Assembly: GCA_029783825.1 (NCBI GenBank)
Contig: JAREIK010009617.1
Location: 1-64,000, forward strand
Direction: 5' to 3'
Origin: Sapria himalayana
Taxonomy: Eukaryota; Streptophyta; Magnoliopsida; Malpighiales; Rafflesiaceae
Length of the DNA: 64,000 nucleotides
Position 1 is the first letter of the stretch. The number at the start of each line of letters is the position of its first letter. A model generated the notes under the pieces. The model was not told where the DNA came from. It saw only the letters and a list, made by a program, of their open reading frames with translations, and did no database searches. Both the position numbers and the translations under genes were made by a program. Shown here piece by piece: positions 1-11,300 of the stretch.

Positions 1-204
1 CATGAGTGATATCGTCGACAATCATACAAAGAACTTTTGATTGCTATGCATTCTTGAAAATTAAATACTAATCAATTCTGAAATTACTCTTTGATGCATA
101 ATTATGATAAAGATAACTCTCCCAATTAATATTCATTAATTCAAATAAAGATTATGAATTACAACTTTATGATAGATATTATTATTATTCATAAGGTCGG
201 CCTA
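1..204. other. AT-rich flank, no gene seen
   Basis: Short AT-rich stretch before the first recognisable LTR. No coding similarity or repeat boundary could be assigned on either strand. Confidence 0.4.
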
Positions 205-880
205 TCATTCGTTAATCCAAAACCACTAAAAATATTAAAAATATTTTTTATAGCATAATATAAACTTTTAAATAGAAACTCATTTGAGATTTAAATTTCT
301 TGATTTTAACAAGTGAAGTTTTAATTATGTAAAATTAAGTCTAAAAATTGTATATAAATTAAAAAAAAATAAATCAATTTTGAATTTACCTGCTTAAGTC
401 CACAAATTCACAGTTTGATTATCTAATAATAATTTAAAATATTCAAGAAAATCCAAAATACACATTAAGCCAAAAGTTCAAGATACAATCCTTACAAATA
501 TTATGTACTAAAAACTTCTTGACACATATTAAATTCCACAAAACATACCACACATGAAATTATGTTTTGAACCAAAATCAATTTTCTACAATATAAAACC
601 CTAAAATTATAAAATTCGAACATTAATGTAAACTTTATATTTTTTGGGAAGAATGTTCTCGAAATTATTCTATGTCATTCTCTAGGTTAATTATTCAGTA
701 CTTTGGCTTTAGTTGCACGGATTCAACAACTTCAATTTATCCAATTATTAGATAGAGAAGGATAATCTATGTACTAATTTTTGTCATTTTAAATAACCTT
801 TCGATTATAGTACAACAACATCAAAATAACAACACAACTACATCATAAGAGTAGCAAAATAGTAGCACAACTTTTGAACA
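205..880 (-). repeat. Downstream (3') LTR of the minus-strand element
   Basis: On the minus strand this block starts TGTTC immediately after the purine tract at 881-892. It aligns by eye, with many substitutions, to 2871-3417. The low-coordinate end is approximate. Confidence 0.5.
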
Positions 881-892
881 TCCCCCACTTTT
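881..892 (-). other. Polypurine tract
   Basis: Minus strand reads AAAAGTGGGGGA directly before TGTT, the classic plus-strand priming signal at the internal/3' LTR boundary of LTR retrotransposons. Confidence 0.55.
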
Positions 893-2858
893 GATGTGTG
901 CCCCTTTCATTTATTGGAAATAAGTAACTACCTATGCCACATTAGATACTTTTTGACCAATAGCTACATACCATTTTGACCTTATTGATTGAGAATCAAC
1001 ATGTTGCTTCTATTTTTTAACTTGTCTATTTATCATAAATAATGAATTCTCGTGGACCATGTTCTATAGGTATAGGGATTATCAAATCAATAGCAATAAA
1101 CCTTGTTTGAAGAGGATCATATGTAGAACATCATGATATAATAACAGAGTGTGAGATTAATTAACCAATATTTAGAAGTTGAAATTTCACCTATATCATC
1201 AATAGGTTTTGCTAGGACACTTATAAAATGACCCAAATAGGCCTCACCACGTATCCAACTGAGTAATTCTTTCTATTGATGTTATATAACTTCCTTGTAG
1301 TATCGACAAATCATCGCCCATTAATACAATATCGACATTATTTATTATTTAATTCACAATTCAGAGGAATGCCTAATGTACCCTTTTTAAATTCTTCTAA
1401 TTCAACTGCCCTTCTTCATCAATATGGTATTGTTCTTCTTGATGGCAGCTACATGAGAAAAATAGGCATGGACAATCTTTACAAACATATTAGAATTATC
1501 TAAGGCATGAAAGGGAAGACATGCCCCTCACAATATCTAATGAGCCCTTGGCATATTTCTATTTGGCATTATAAAAAATGACTCATATATCCATCCCATC
1601 CAAAACTCTTTTGACACATGGTTATCTCGAATGTATGGTATGTATTAGACATCTTTCTACATTAGTTGATATCGATTATGCATCTATTGACTAATATCTC
1701 AGATGTCCAATATATGTGATCTTTCATTATTACTTTTATTTACTGTGGTATAATAAAGAATCTAATATACAGGGTGATGTAAAATGAAACTTCTAAATAA
1801 ACAAGTCAATAAGATACTAGATTAGTGGGTTGTCATCACTAATTAGTAATAAGTCACATTCTAAAATATTCTTATTCTCTCTCGGATTTATCTTTTCTCA
1901 TTCGCTCTTGTTATAATCTTTTCCAAAAATAGCAATCCTTTTCACATGTACCATCTTATCACATTGATGGTACTTGACTACTTTTCTATTTCATGATTGG
2001 ATTTTGGAAGATTGTTCTTCCATCACTCTCTGTGTGCCTGGTGGTGCTCCTATATGTCTCGCATAAAAAAAGATACCATTAGAATCTTCAATTTTCTTTT
2101 TTCTCCAAACTTCATTAGAAAATAGGATTTTCAATAAAATATGCATTGATAATACCTTCTAGTGGTGCATGCCTTGGAAAATAACAAAGTTATCCCAACT
2201 ATTTGAAAATGAGTTTAGTTGTAATAAAGAAAGCAACTCATCTTCAAAGAGCATCTTCATATATGCAAGTTGGTTCTCTTGCCTCTGAAAATGATTGATG
2301 TGTGACTATATTAGATGTACTTTTTTAAACTTTAAATTAAAAAAATATCTAATTATTAACATTTTAATTGTCAAGGTGTTTTTTAAAACTTTACTTTCTG
2401 CCACAACTTATCAATTCTCTTTTCATCAAAATTATGTAGATAAATATTACAATTTATTCATTGTCGAATGATAGATGCAATATAAAGTGCATGTTTTCTT
2501 ATTCTTATTCACTCAATTTTTAGGATCCATGTTTCCATTCACATGGTCATAAAACTATTTGAATAAAACCTAATTATGCATTCTATTTTTTCAACTTGAA
2601 TAGTTAATTTCATGTTAACTCAATTATCATATAGTGGTCCACCATTATAGTAAGAGTCAACATCAATATCAACTATGTGTAAATCACTCAAATATAAGAT
2701 CTATTATTACATTCAACACCACAATGCTCGTACTAGAATAATCTGATACTAGTTTGGTGATATCGAACAAAAGAATATTGAATTAATATCACTGAATGAC
2801 CTTCTCAACCCTCAATAGAAGTTTTGATACTATTTTCTTGATTGTAGCAAGAATCAAA

Positions 2859-2870
2859 GCTCTGATAATA
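2859..2870 (-). other. Primer binding site, initiator Met-tRNA type
   Basis: Minus strand reads TATTATCAGAGC, matching 10 of 12 positions of the plant initiator methionine tRNA primer site TGGTATCAGAGC. It lies right at the inner edge of the upstream LTR, which fixes element polarity as minus. Confidence 0.55.
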
Positions 2871-3417
2871 GTTATTGGGAATACAAGTCAGTAAGTGGTT
2901 AACCTAAAACCACTAAAAAATCTTTAAAAAAAATTTGTCACTACCAAAACTTTTAAATTTAATATTCAAATTAAGATTAATTTTTCTTTTTCTAAAAAAT
3001 ATCATGTTTTTTAGAAAAGAAAATTCAATCTAGAAATTTATTTTAATTTAAACTTTTTAAATTCAAATTTTAAATTTTATTTTATACAAATATGTATGAA
3101 CAACATGTAAGGCTTATTATTACATGCTAACAACTATAAAATATAAAATACTCAAAAATTATATTTTGAACTAATAACATTTTTCTAGAATTTAAAATCT
3201 TGAAAATCATAAACAGAGAAGAATAACATTGACCTAAACATTTTAGGAGTGGTCTGGATATTATTTTTTAGGTTAAATACTCAATTCATTGGCTTACATT
3301 TGTAAGAAACCAACAATCTATTCAATTAAATTTCTATACAAAGAAGAGTATTTATCTATAAACTTTTCAAATTTTCATTGTAAAACTATAATTTCATAGA
3401 TTCAAGATTACTATGAG
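2871..3417 (-). repeat. Upstream (5') LTR, apparently truncated by hAT insertion
   Basis: Homologous to 205-880 but shorter; it stops at the hAT border at 3418. The missing ~130 bp was looked for after 7504 but no convincing continuation was recognised, so insertion within the LTR versus at its edge is unresolved. Confidence 0.45.
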
Positions 3418-4079
3418 TCGAGGTGTCAAAGCCGGCCTAGCCTGGTTTTAGGAAGCCCAACTTGGGCTGCCGTGCCTGACCAGGCACGGCATGGTACAGT
3501 AACCATGCCGGGCCTGGCCCGGCACTATTTCTTCAGCCCCGGCACGGCCCATAGGCCCGAGTGGTTTTTATTAATTTTTTTTAATTATGTTATTTTTTAT
3601 GTAATAATTAATTAGTTAAGGTATAAAAATTATTAAATCGTAAATTATAAATGTTTAATACTATAAAAACTTTTCTTTAATATTTATTGTTTATACTTTT
3701 TATTAATTAGAATTAGAATTTAGATATGAATAAATAAAATATTCAAACTTAAATATCAATTAAATTTTAAATCGAATGCAGAACGAAGATAAAAAAAATT
3801 ATTAAAGTTTGAACTTTCAAGCATCATTCACATTCATAAATTAAATAAAAACAATAAGTCTGAAAGGCTGAAACACAGATGACAAACCCAGACCAAACCA
3901 AATACAATGTAAATAAAAATGAGTACATTGAAATCAAAAATCAGAATCAGATATAAGCATAACATAAGTATCACAATCCCACAATCATCTATCATCAGGC
4001 ATCAAGTGGCAACGTCATCAATCATCAATTATCATATCATTATCATCCTCAATATCAATATCACTATCATCATATGGAT

Positions 4080-6106
4080 CATAATCTATAATCAACTCAT
4101 CCTCTTTTGTAGCAGTCCCAGCATGATCCTGGATGCCAAAGCTCGAATCATTTCAATCATTTATGCATGATAAAGCCTCAATAATATTTGTGCATAATCT
4201 TGATCTCTTATCGGGATCACGTTCACTACAATAGAGAAAGCAAACTCCGATGCTATGATCGACACCGAAGGAGTCAGTAGAACTCGTGCCATCCTAGATG
4301 GCACGAGAAAGATGGATTAGTATAATTTTCACCACTATAATATATCAAGATTCAATATCTGAATGTTATAGGATTGAACAGTAATTAGTATCTAAGTACT
4401 GAGAAAGCTCGCTCATATTCGATGATTTACCCCATCATTTCCCCCTCACTAACTAAATGAAAAGGTCATCATCACCAAATATGACATCTATGTCCGTACT
4501 CGGAGCCTCACTACTATTACCATCATACCTAATATCGTAGTATGTGAAAAGCTCAGTCAACTTTTCGAGAATGAACCATTCAGGTGGGTCTTCCAGGTTC
4601 ATGCATGAGAAAATGTAAGTCAAAACACTATCTACCCCTTCCACCTTAACCCTAGGGTCTATGCAGGTAGCCAGACAATAAAGAGATTGAATGGTGAACT
4701 AGTACTTTAACTACTTGGTTTCCATCTCTGCAACCATATGGTTAAGTGTCTGGTCAGATTGATACTTCCTAAACATGCTACTAATGTTGCACAAGTACCT
4801 TAGTATAATGCAAGTAATGAGAGTATAAACCGACGAACACATGTTCGTCGTGTCATAAAAAATCATCAGGAATTTCATAAATGAAATTACTATAGCTCAC
4901 TCAGTGTCGTCAATAATATGTTCGTCACTCTTATTATTAACATAATTGAATATCACATGTTCGTATCCAACACGTGACTCCAACATCATGTAAGTGTAAT
5001 TCCAATGGTGTCTCACATCCGATTGCAATTTCTTCTTCTTAAGATTTGTAGACAAACATAGACTACCAAACTCTTGTTGTATGTGAGGCATGCGAATGTA
5101 TTTTAGTGAGTTAAGTATGTTTTCCAAAGCGAGGGAATGCACCTTAATCCCCACTTGTACAATCAGGTTAATCACCTGACACATGCATCTTACATGGAAA
5201 ATCTCTCTTAATGATTCATTTCTTATATTCAGAACAAACATATTAATCGCCACTCCATTATTAGCTATGTTATCATATGTGATACTAAAAATTTTATTTT
5301 AAATTTTATATTCTCGAATGATTTTCATAATTCACTCAAAAATGGTCGGACTATAATGAGGATGAAGAATCTCAGAGAATCCTAAAATTTTTTTATTTAG
5401 AATCCATTTTGAATCTACATAGTAGGCAAAGACGCATGCATAAGATGCATCGTCGTAACTTGTCCAGATATCAAACGTCACATACACCACTTCACTATGT
5501 GCCATAAATTCATTAATTATTATTTGTTTTTCTAACTTATAATATTTTAGTATGTCGTTCCTAGATGTGGCCCTATAATCCTATGATATGCATGCTAAAA
5601 ATATGTCTGCCTGATACTCACAACCCTTTGATCCTCCGAAAATCTAATCGGAAGACCCATCGTGATGATCAGTTTGGTCATACCCTCACTTCTCAACTCG
5701 TTTTGATATATGAAGAGGGTAAACTTGGAGACTGAACTTGATCTAACATCAAAAAACCTATCATTGATTAGGGTTTGCCTAGGATCTAACACACAATGTT
5801 TTTTTGGTGCATATTTTAGCATATCTTTTAAGGTGCTCAGTTACACACACATTCTTACAAGTTAAAATTTTTTTATAATACTTGCACTATACTGATTCTT
5901 CTTCAGAAACCCTAACATTTTTTTTGTTTTATTATATTAAAGTTAGTCCAAGCTACTGAAGTTATTCTAGTTTTTTGTTTTTTAGATATTTGGGTGGAGG
6001 CGACCCTAGAAACCAAAGTTTCAGCAGCTCCGGATCTTTGCATAGAATTTTCATTTTCTATATTAAAATTATTTTTATTTTCATTATTTAAATCAGTATT
6101 TATCAT
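4080..6106 (-). pseudogene. hAT transposase pseudogene (zf-BED/RNase H-like/hATC)
   Basis: Reading minus-strand frames in order gives the layout of plant Ac/RICESLEEPER-type transposases. A start region near 6106 has a basic segment followed by a TSVAW motif expected at the edge of a BED zinc finger. A segment near 5640-5700 reads KLIITMGLPIRF. About 5480-5250 reads VTFDIWTSYDDASY, then ITYDNIANN, carrying the first two acidic positions of the RNase H-like core. 4897-5253 has FHVRCMCQVINLIVQVGIKV and a partly preserved RHHWNYTYMMLE. 4453-4644 reads DPPEWFILEKLTELFTYYD, and 4150-4320 has MARVLLTPSVSIIASEFAFS, the hATC dimerisation domain. Reading frame changes and stops separate every block, so no protein can be made. 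In this family the enzyme cuts and pastes elements through the terminal repeats. Confidence 0.85.
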
Positions 6107-7215
6107 TTTTATACAAGAGGGTAGAGTAAAGAGAAAGAAAGTGAAAGACTACTAAATAGTAATACTAAAGTTTTTTAAAATTAAGTTAATGGTTAACTAT
6201 ATAAAAATAACAAAATACCCGTAAAGCAGCGTAAAACATGTGCACCACAAATCAAAAGTCCAATCCAAATACCACCAAAGCCGAGGCCAAGTTTCAAGTC
6301 CATAAAAGATGAGCATAAATCCCTAGAGATAGAAAGAGAATCAGAATTGAGAGTTTTATATTTTTGAAAAACATATATATTAGAGAGATAGGGGAAGGGG
6401 TTATAGATTAATAAAAAGTATTTTTTTTAAAAGTTATTTTTGTTTTTTAATATTTTTATTTATTTATTTGGGTCAGAATCATCTGGGCCATCGTATTCAG
6501 CCCCATAGCCATTGGAGGCAGAATCTGATGGTTTACGTTGAAAATTTTTAATTTTACCATTGGGGGGGGGGTATAGATTAAATCAGTATTTTCATTTTCA
6601 TTTTTTAATTTTAGATATTTGGGTGGAGGCGACCGGAGAAACCAAAGTTTCGGCAGCTCTGGACCATGGCATAGCATTTTCATTTTCTATATTAAAATTA
6701 TTTTTATTTTCATTATTTAAATCAGTATTTATCATTTTTATACAAGAGGGTAGAGTAGAGAGAAAGAAAGTAAAAGACTACTAAATAATAGTACTAATGT
6801 TTTTTAAAATTAAGTTAACGGTTAACTATATAAAAATAACAAAATACCCGTAAATCAGCATAAAACATGTGCACCACAAATCAAAAGTCCAATCCAAACA
6901 CCACCAAAGCCGAGGCCGAGTTTCAAGTCCCTAAAAGATGAGAAGAAATCCCTAGAGATAGAAATTTAGGAGAGATAGAAAGAGAATCAAATTGAGAGTT
7001 TTTTGTTTTTGAAAAACATAAATATTAGAGAGATGGGAAGGGGTTATAGATTAATAAAAAGTATTTTTTTTAAAGTTATTTTTTGTTTTTTTAATATTTT
7101 TATTTATTTATTTGGGTCAGAATCATCTGGGCCGTCGTATTCTACCCCATAGCCATTGTAGGCAGAATCCGATGGTTTATGTTGAAATTTTTTAATTTTA
7201 CCATTGGGGGGGGGG
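5975..7215. repeat. ~630-bp tandem duplication in hAT 5' region
   Basis: About 5975-6575 and 6604-7215 are near-identical direct copies. The words TTAGATATTTGGGTGGAGGC (5982 and 6611) and GGGTCAGAATCATCTGGGCC (6470 and 7114) give spacings of 629 and 644 bp. Each copy ends in a run of ten G (6562-6571 and 7206-7215). The duplicated stretch covers the transposase start region and what would be its upstream leader, so one copy holds the 5' end of the coding region and the other is redundant. Confidence 0.85.
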
Positions 7216-7512
7216 AGGTAGACTCCACCTTCGATCGAAAAAACTATAAGTCCAGATCGGTGCCTAATGCCCCGACAGAATTTTTGGATTCGTCGGAGGC
7301 TCGGGTAGTTTCTCTCTCGTCCCAAGTAACCTTGCCCACGGGCCTCGGTACCTAGCTGTGCCTAGCAGTGCATAAGGCCTGGTTGGCCTCGGCATGGCAC
7401 GAGCACGAGCACGGGTCATTCCCGTGCTGTAAAGGGCTAGGCATGGCCGAACCGTGCGGCACCTCGTGCTGGTCCGACCCAGCACGACCTGTTTGACACC
7501 TTTAATTGTGAT

Positions 7513-8317
7513 ATAAGAAAATGATGACAGAAACCAAAACTCTCATCTATTGTGATTTGGTTTTATTTTTGGATTACTTTTGTAAAATTAAAAAACACAA
7601 AAATACTTATATAACTTTTCTCTAATAATATATTTTGGCTATTTCAACTTTTATCTCATTTTTAGTTTCTAGAAAGATAATCTATGTTTTGTCTTCACAC
7701 ATCTTCAAAAAATAATTTTCTACATTTTTTGAAAAAAGAAATAATTTGGGAATTTTGTTTTGGTGCAATACCCAAAAAATATTGGAAAAAAGAAAAACAA
7801 AGTTAAAATATTTGAAACAAGAACAGATACGTTACTGGCAGATGAACACTCGTGAGAGTGTGCAAAGGTTAAGCTTACTGCTAGTGATACCGTTAGATGC
7901 TTAGATGATGATGATGATATATTGCATACTCATATAGGTTGGTATTGAGATTGAGCCATTAAAAAAGTTGAGCTTGCATTATTATTATAATGATAGAGAT
8001 TTACGATGTTTTTTTTATGTTGTAATAATTTGGGAGTTGTGACTTTATATTAATTTATTTATTTCTAGACTGAATGATGAATAAATAATTGATGTATTTT
8101 TTTTTGATATTTTTTGTGATTTATGTGCACTAAATAAATAATGTAATGTAATATCACACTTGCAACATATAAATATTAACTTTTACTATGAAATTTGTAA
8201 AAAAACATGTAATAATTAATCCAAAATTCCAAGATCAAGAAAGTGAGTCAAGTGTGACTGTGCGAGTCAGTCTAGGACGCGAACTCAATGTCCAAGTCTA
8301 TTAGGACCTATGTATGC
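7513..8317. other. AT-rich interval, no gene seen
   Basis: AT-rich sequence with no frame longer than a few dozen codons and no recognised element. A TGATGATGATGAT run lies at 7903-7920. Confidence 0.4.
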
Positions 8318-8522
8318 TAGGGCTATGCAAAGTTAGAAAATAAGCCCAAACTGGCCCCACTCAACATAGCCCAGCACATCCAGGCCCGAATCCAACAAGA
8401 CTTGGGTAGGCACGCCATGCAGGGCCGACCAAAATGTGTCTTGCCTAGCACGGCATTGTGGCCCATTTGGGCCACCAAAAACCAATGCGTGCCGACATGA
8501 CACTGTTCATTTGACACCTTTA
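8318..8522. mobile_element. Small hAT-derived element or hAT end fragment
   Basis: A GC-rich island (AGCCCAGCACATCC, GCCCATTTGGGCC and similar) ends in TTTGACACCTTTA, the same terminus as the 3418-7504 hAT. The left edge TAGGGCTATGCAAA is a weak partner for it. Similar words GGACCTAT and GGACATTC flank it, but not convincingly as an 8-bp duplication. It is non-coding and may be a truncated end. Confidence 0.45.
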
Positions 8523-10180
8523 GGACATTCATGTCTAGTTGGGAGAATAATTTGTATTTTTGTAAACTTCCAATTAAATAAATAGCAACTTTTATTGACT
8601 TTGTAATATTTTAACGTTTTGCTTTTTTGGTCGCTAGTGATGACAAATGTTGTGGGTTTTGATTTATTAACCATAATTAACTATTAGATTATGTTTCTCA
8701 TTCAACATGATCCTAATGATGTCCTTTAAAATTTTGTATACATTTTAAATAATTTTTGGTGCATGAATTATTATAGTATCCAAATAAAAAGAAGTAAGTT
8801 GCAAAGATCATTGTTTTGGTGATGTTTCAAATATATAATGTCATAATTTACAATAAGCTTTTTCTAGTCTATGGAGATGTGGGCTTGCCTCAAGCACATC
8901 TAACAAATAAAAACACACAATATATAATACTTTTTCTTTTCCTATCAAAATGGTCGATGATTTCTTCCAAGAAATTTTCATATCTTTTGGATATGGTTAT
9001 GCTTGCAGTGATAGAAATTCAAAATCATTTAAAATTTTTACTATTTATAGTTTCAAAATTAAAATCATGTCATATTAAATACTTTTATTCTTTTAAGAGA
9101 AGTAAATCACATTTTTCGATTCAAATAAGTAATGTTTTGGTTGCATGAAATCATTGAAATTTATTGGTCCAAAGTGATCATCTAGATTATTCAATGCAAA
9201 AAAAATAAAAGATTATATGAAAATTTTATTAAGTCAATAAAATCTTTTTGGAAAGGTATGCTTTATTTCGAGTGGAATTTCAATTGAACAATTATGTGTT
9301 TTTAAATTTTTTTTATGATGTTGAATTTGTAAGTTGTTTGAGTTTTGTATTTATAACTATTTATATTTATATTGTATTGTCATATTCATTATTCTCAATG
9401 AGAATCTTTATCTCAAATAAACTTGATTTGATTATAAGTTTATAATCCCATTGAAACATTATTCCAAAATCATATTTATGTATGGAAGTGATTATTTTCA
9501 TTTGTTTCAACTCTTATTTGATGAGATACCTTTGTTCACAAATAAAATTCATTTATTATAAATTTGAGTGTGTTTTGTTTAGCTTTGTTTTCTTTTTGAT
9601 GAGTCTTTTTTATTTTTTAAATTTTATTCTTGTTTGAAAATTTATATCAACAATCCTCACCTAATTTCTCAAATTTTTCTACTAATATTTTTATTTTTTT
9701 TATTGTTAGTTCATCTAGATAATATACTTGTTTATCCTCACTTGATGTTGCAGATGAAAGTGGTGAGATAGAGTCTTTTAGAATATGTTGTATTGGGTTT
9801 TAATTAGATGGTAGATTATTTGTGTTTTTAATCTCAAGCAACTAATTGTCATTTAAATCTTCAACAATGGTACCAAAAGTTTGAAAGGTATTTTGCAACA
9901 CACTGCGATAACAATGCCTGGTCATGTGAGAATACAATAAACCTGAGGCTGGTCTAATGCCATGTGACTAGCAGCATGTGCTAGTGCCTTCATGAGAATT
10001 TTTGGGAGCTTAATGATAACAAAAGGTTGTCCCAGTGTGAGTTTCCACAGTCAATCAATCATATCACATCTATTCTTAAGGAATAAAATCCATTTTAATT
10101 TTGGAATCTCTTTCAAAACATATGAATGTTGCTTGCTCGTTTGGAAGTAACTTTGAAGGTTATCAGTGAACACCATTCCC
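8523..10180. other. AT-rich interval with uncharacterised repeat debris
   Basis: No domain recognised. Around 9660-10160 base composition is less AT-biased and the minus strand reads as interrupted coding-like sequence (for example KLPKILMKALAHAASHMALD near 9990-10050), probably debris of the same element as the block at 10190-10510. Frames near 8816-9148 and 9248-9445 show no identifiable similarity. Confidence 0.35.
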
Positions 10181-10189
10181 TTTCCTAGA

Positions 10190-10510
10190 ATTAGTCACTA
10201 CCACAACTATATAAGATACTTTTTGACCAATAGCAATAAAAATGATATTACATTTTTACCTTGTTGATGGAGTATTGTATCTGTCGCTAAAATTATTATA
10301 TTGGCCTTTTTATCCCCAAAATTGAATTTTTACTGACCACGTCTTATTGGTATAGGGATTATTGAATCAACATCAATAAGTTCCATTTGAAGAGGCTCAT
10401 ATATAAAACATCGTGATATAATACTCAGAGGATATTTGATTATTTGATATTTAGAAGCAGAAATTTTATATATACTATCAATAAGTTTAGCTAGAACATT
10501 TATAAGATGA
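10190..10510 (-). repeat. Second copy of the 205-3417 element's internal region
   Basis: Matches about 910-1225 in direct orientation. Shared words include GATACTTTTTGACCAATAGC (near 945 and 10220), GGTATAGGGATTAT (near 1070 and 10350) and a run around 'cat(c/g)atgatataata' (1130 and 10410). The copy is truncated: no LTR or PBS is recognised next to it. Confidence 0.6.
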
Positions 10511-10616
10511 CTAAAAGTTTATATTTTTTTTTATGTTGAGTTAATTTTTGTTAAAATTTTTTAAAAGTAAGACTATTAATCTTATATTTTTGTTTTAGGG
10601 ACCTGCATAATTATAC

Positions 10617-11232
10617 ATATTATGAAAGGTAAATATTGTTTTCACCTACACTCATTTTAAAATATTTATTATCTAACCAAAATGTATTTAAAAAATTGAG
10701 CAAAACTAAAAATAATTAAAGAAAATTTTGTAAAAGCAATCCAAAACAAAATATTTATGTTTTGGCTCCCATCTAAAAATATTTTAGGCAAACAATATCC
10801 AATCTATTAAATATTTAAAATTTATGATATTTTTTTTTCATTTTGCTAATTTGTCCTTACATCATTTTTAAAAAAAGCTAGAACATTTTTTTGGGAAACA
10901 CTTTTTACAAACTATAATACTATATATATTATCAACAAATGTATATAGTTATAGACATTGCTTAAACCATGGTAGTCATGTAAGAAAAATTATATATACT
11001 ATACAATATATGTCAAAATTATGTAGTTATATATATAAATATATAGTTATGAACTATATATAATAAATTATAAGCATTCAAAATTATATATTTATGTATT
11101 TATAGTTAAACTATATATAACATGTGTGTGTGTGTGTGTGTGTATATATATACATATATATAGTTTTCAATATATAACTATATAGTTTTAAGCTATATAT
11201 ATAACTATATATATGTATACTATTATATATAA

Positions 11233-11265
<33 letters not shown>

Positions 11266-11300
11266 CAATTGTATATAAATTTCATAAATAGTGTTTTAAC
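10617..11300 (+). repeat. Left inverted arm of a ~0.67-kb TA-rich repeat
   Basis: This block reappears in opposite orientation at about 15530-16203. The order of landmarks is conserved: outer GAAAGGTAAA / GAAGGGTAAA, then ACCAAAATNTATTTTAAA, AAAACTAAAAATAAT, CCAAAACAAAAT, a CCCATCTAAAA block, then a TA-rich core with TATAGTTATATATTGAAAAC next to a (TG)n run. It could be an interspersed repeat present twice or the two arms of one foldback element. Confidence 0.7.
11123..11250. repeat. (TG)n/(TA)n microsatellites
   Basis: Two TG runs (about 11123-11143 and 11233-11249), each followed by TA repeats, inside the TA-rich core of the left inverted arm. Confidence 0.9.

Larger units (their letters stand above)
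205..3417 (-). mobile_element. Non-autonomous LTR retrotransposon (old, hAT-adjoined)
   Basis: Two related, strongly diverged blocks (about 205-880 and 2871-3417) flank a ~2-kb internal region without gag-pol coding potential. Read on the minus strand, the upstream LTR is followed by a primer-binding-site-like sequence and the downstream LTR is preceded by a purine tract, then TGTTC, the expected LTR start. Corresponding LTR stretches include the 'aaccactaaaaa' blocks near 225 and 2900, the 'attatnttttgaac' blocks near 565 and 3160, and the 'ctaggttaattattcag'-like blocks near 680 and 3270. The size and lack of pol fit a LARD/TRIM-like passenger that needs enzymes from another element. The upstream LTR appears cut short where the hAT element begins. 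Divergence of the LTRs implies an old insertion. The superfamily is not determinable. Confidence 0.55.
3418..7504 (-). mobile_element. hAT transposon, RICESLEEPER-like, decayed
   Basis: Ends are inverted copies of AGGTGTCAAA (3421-3430 and 7492-7501), the terminal type common in plant hAT families, followed inward by GC-rich blocks rich in GGCACGG/GGCCCGGC words at both ends (3430-3560, 7320-7490). Flanking 8-mers ACTATGAG (3410-3417) and ATTGTGAT (7505-7512) agree at 5 of 8 positions, a degraded target duplication. A broken minus-strand transposase lies inside. The element is about 4.1 kb. Two G tracts and a ~630-bp tandem duplication lie upstream of the coding region. Confidence 0.8.

Noticed and set aside
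205..3417. Possibility of an endogenous pararetrovirus because of the Met-tRNA-type primer site
   Set aside because: The site is flanked by an LTR pair and a purine tract, and no coat, movement or RT sequence was seen, which fits an LTR retrotransposon.
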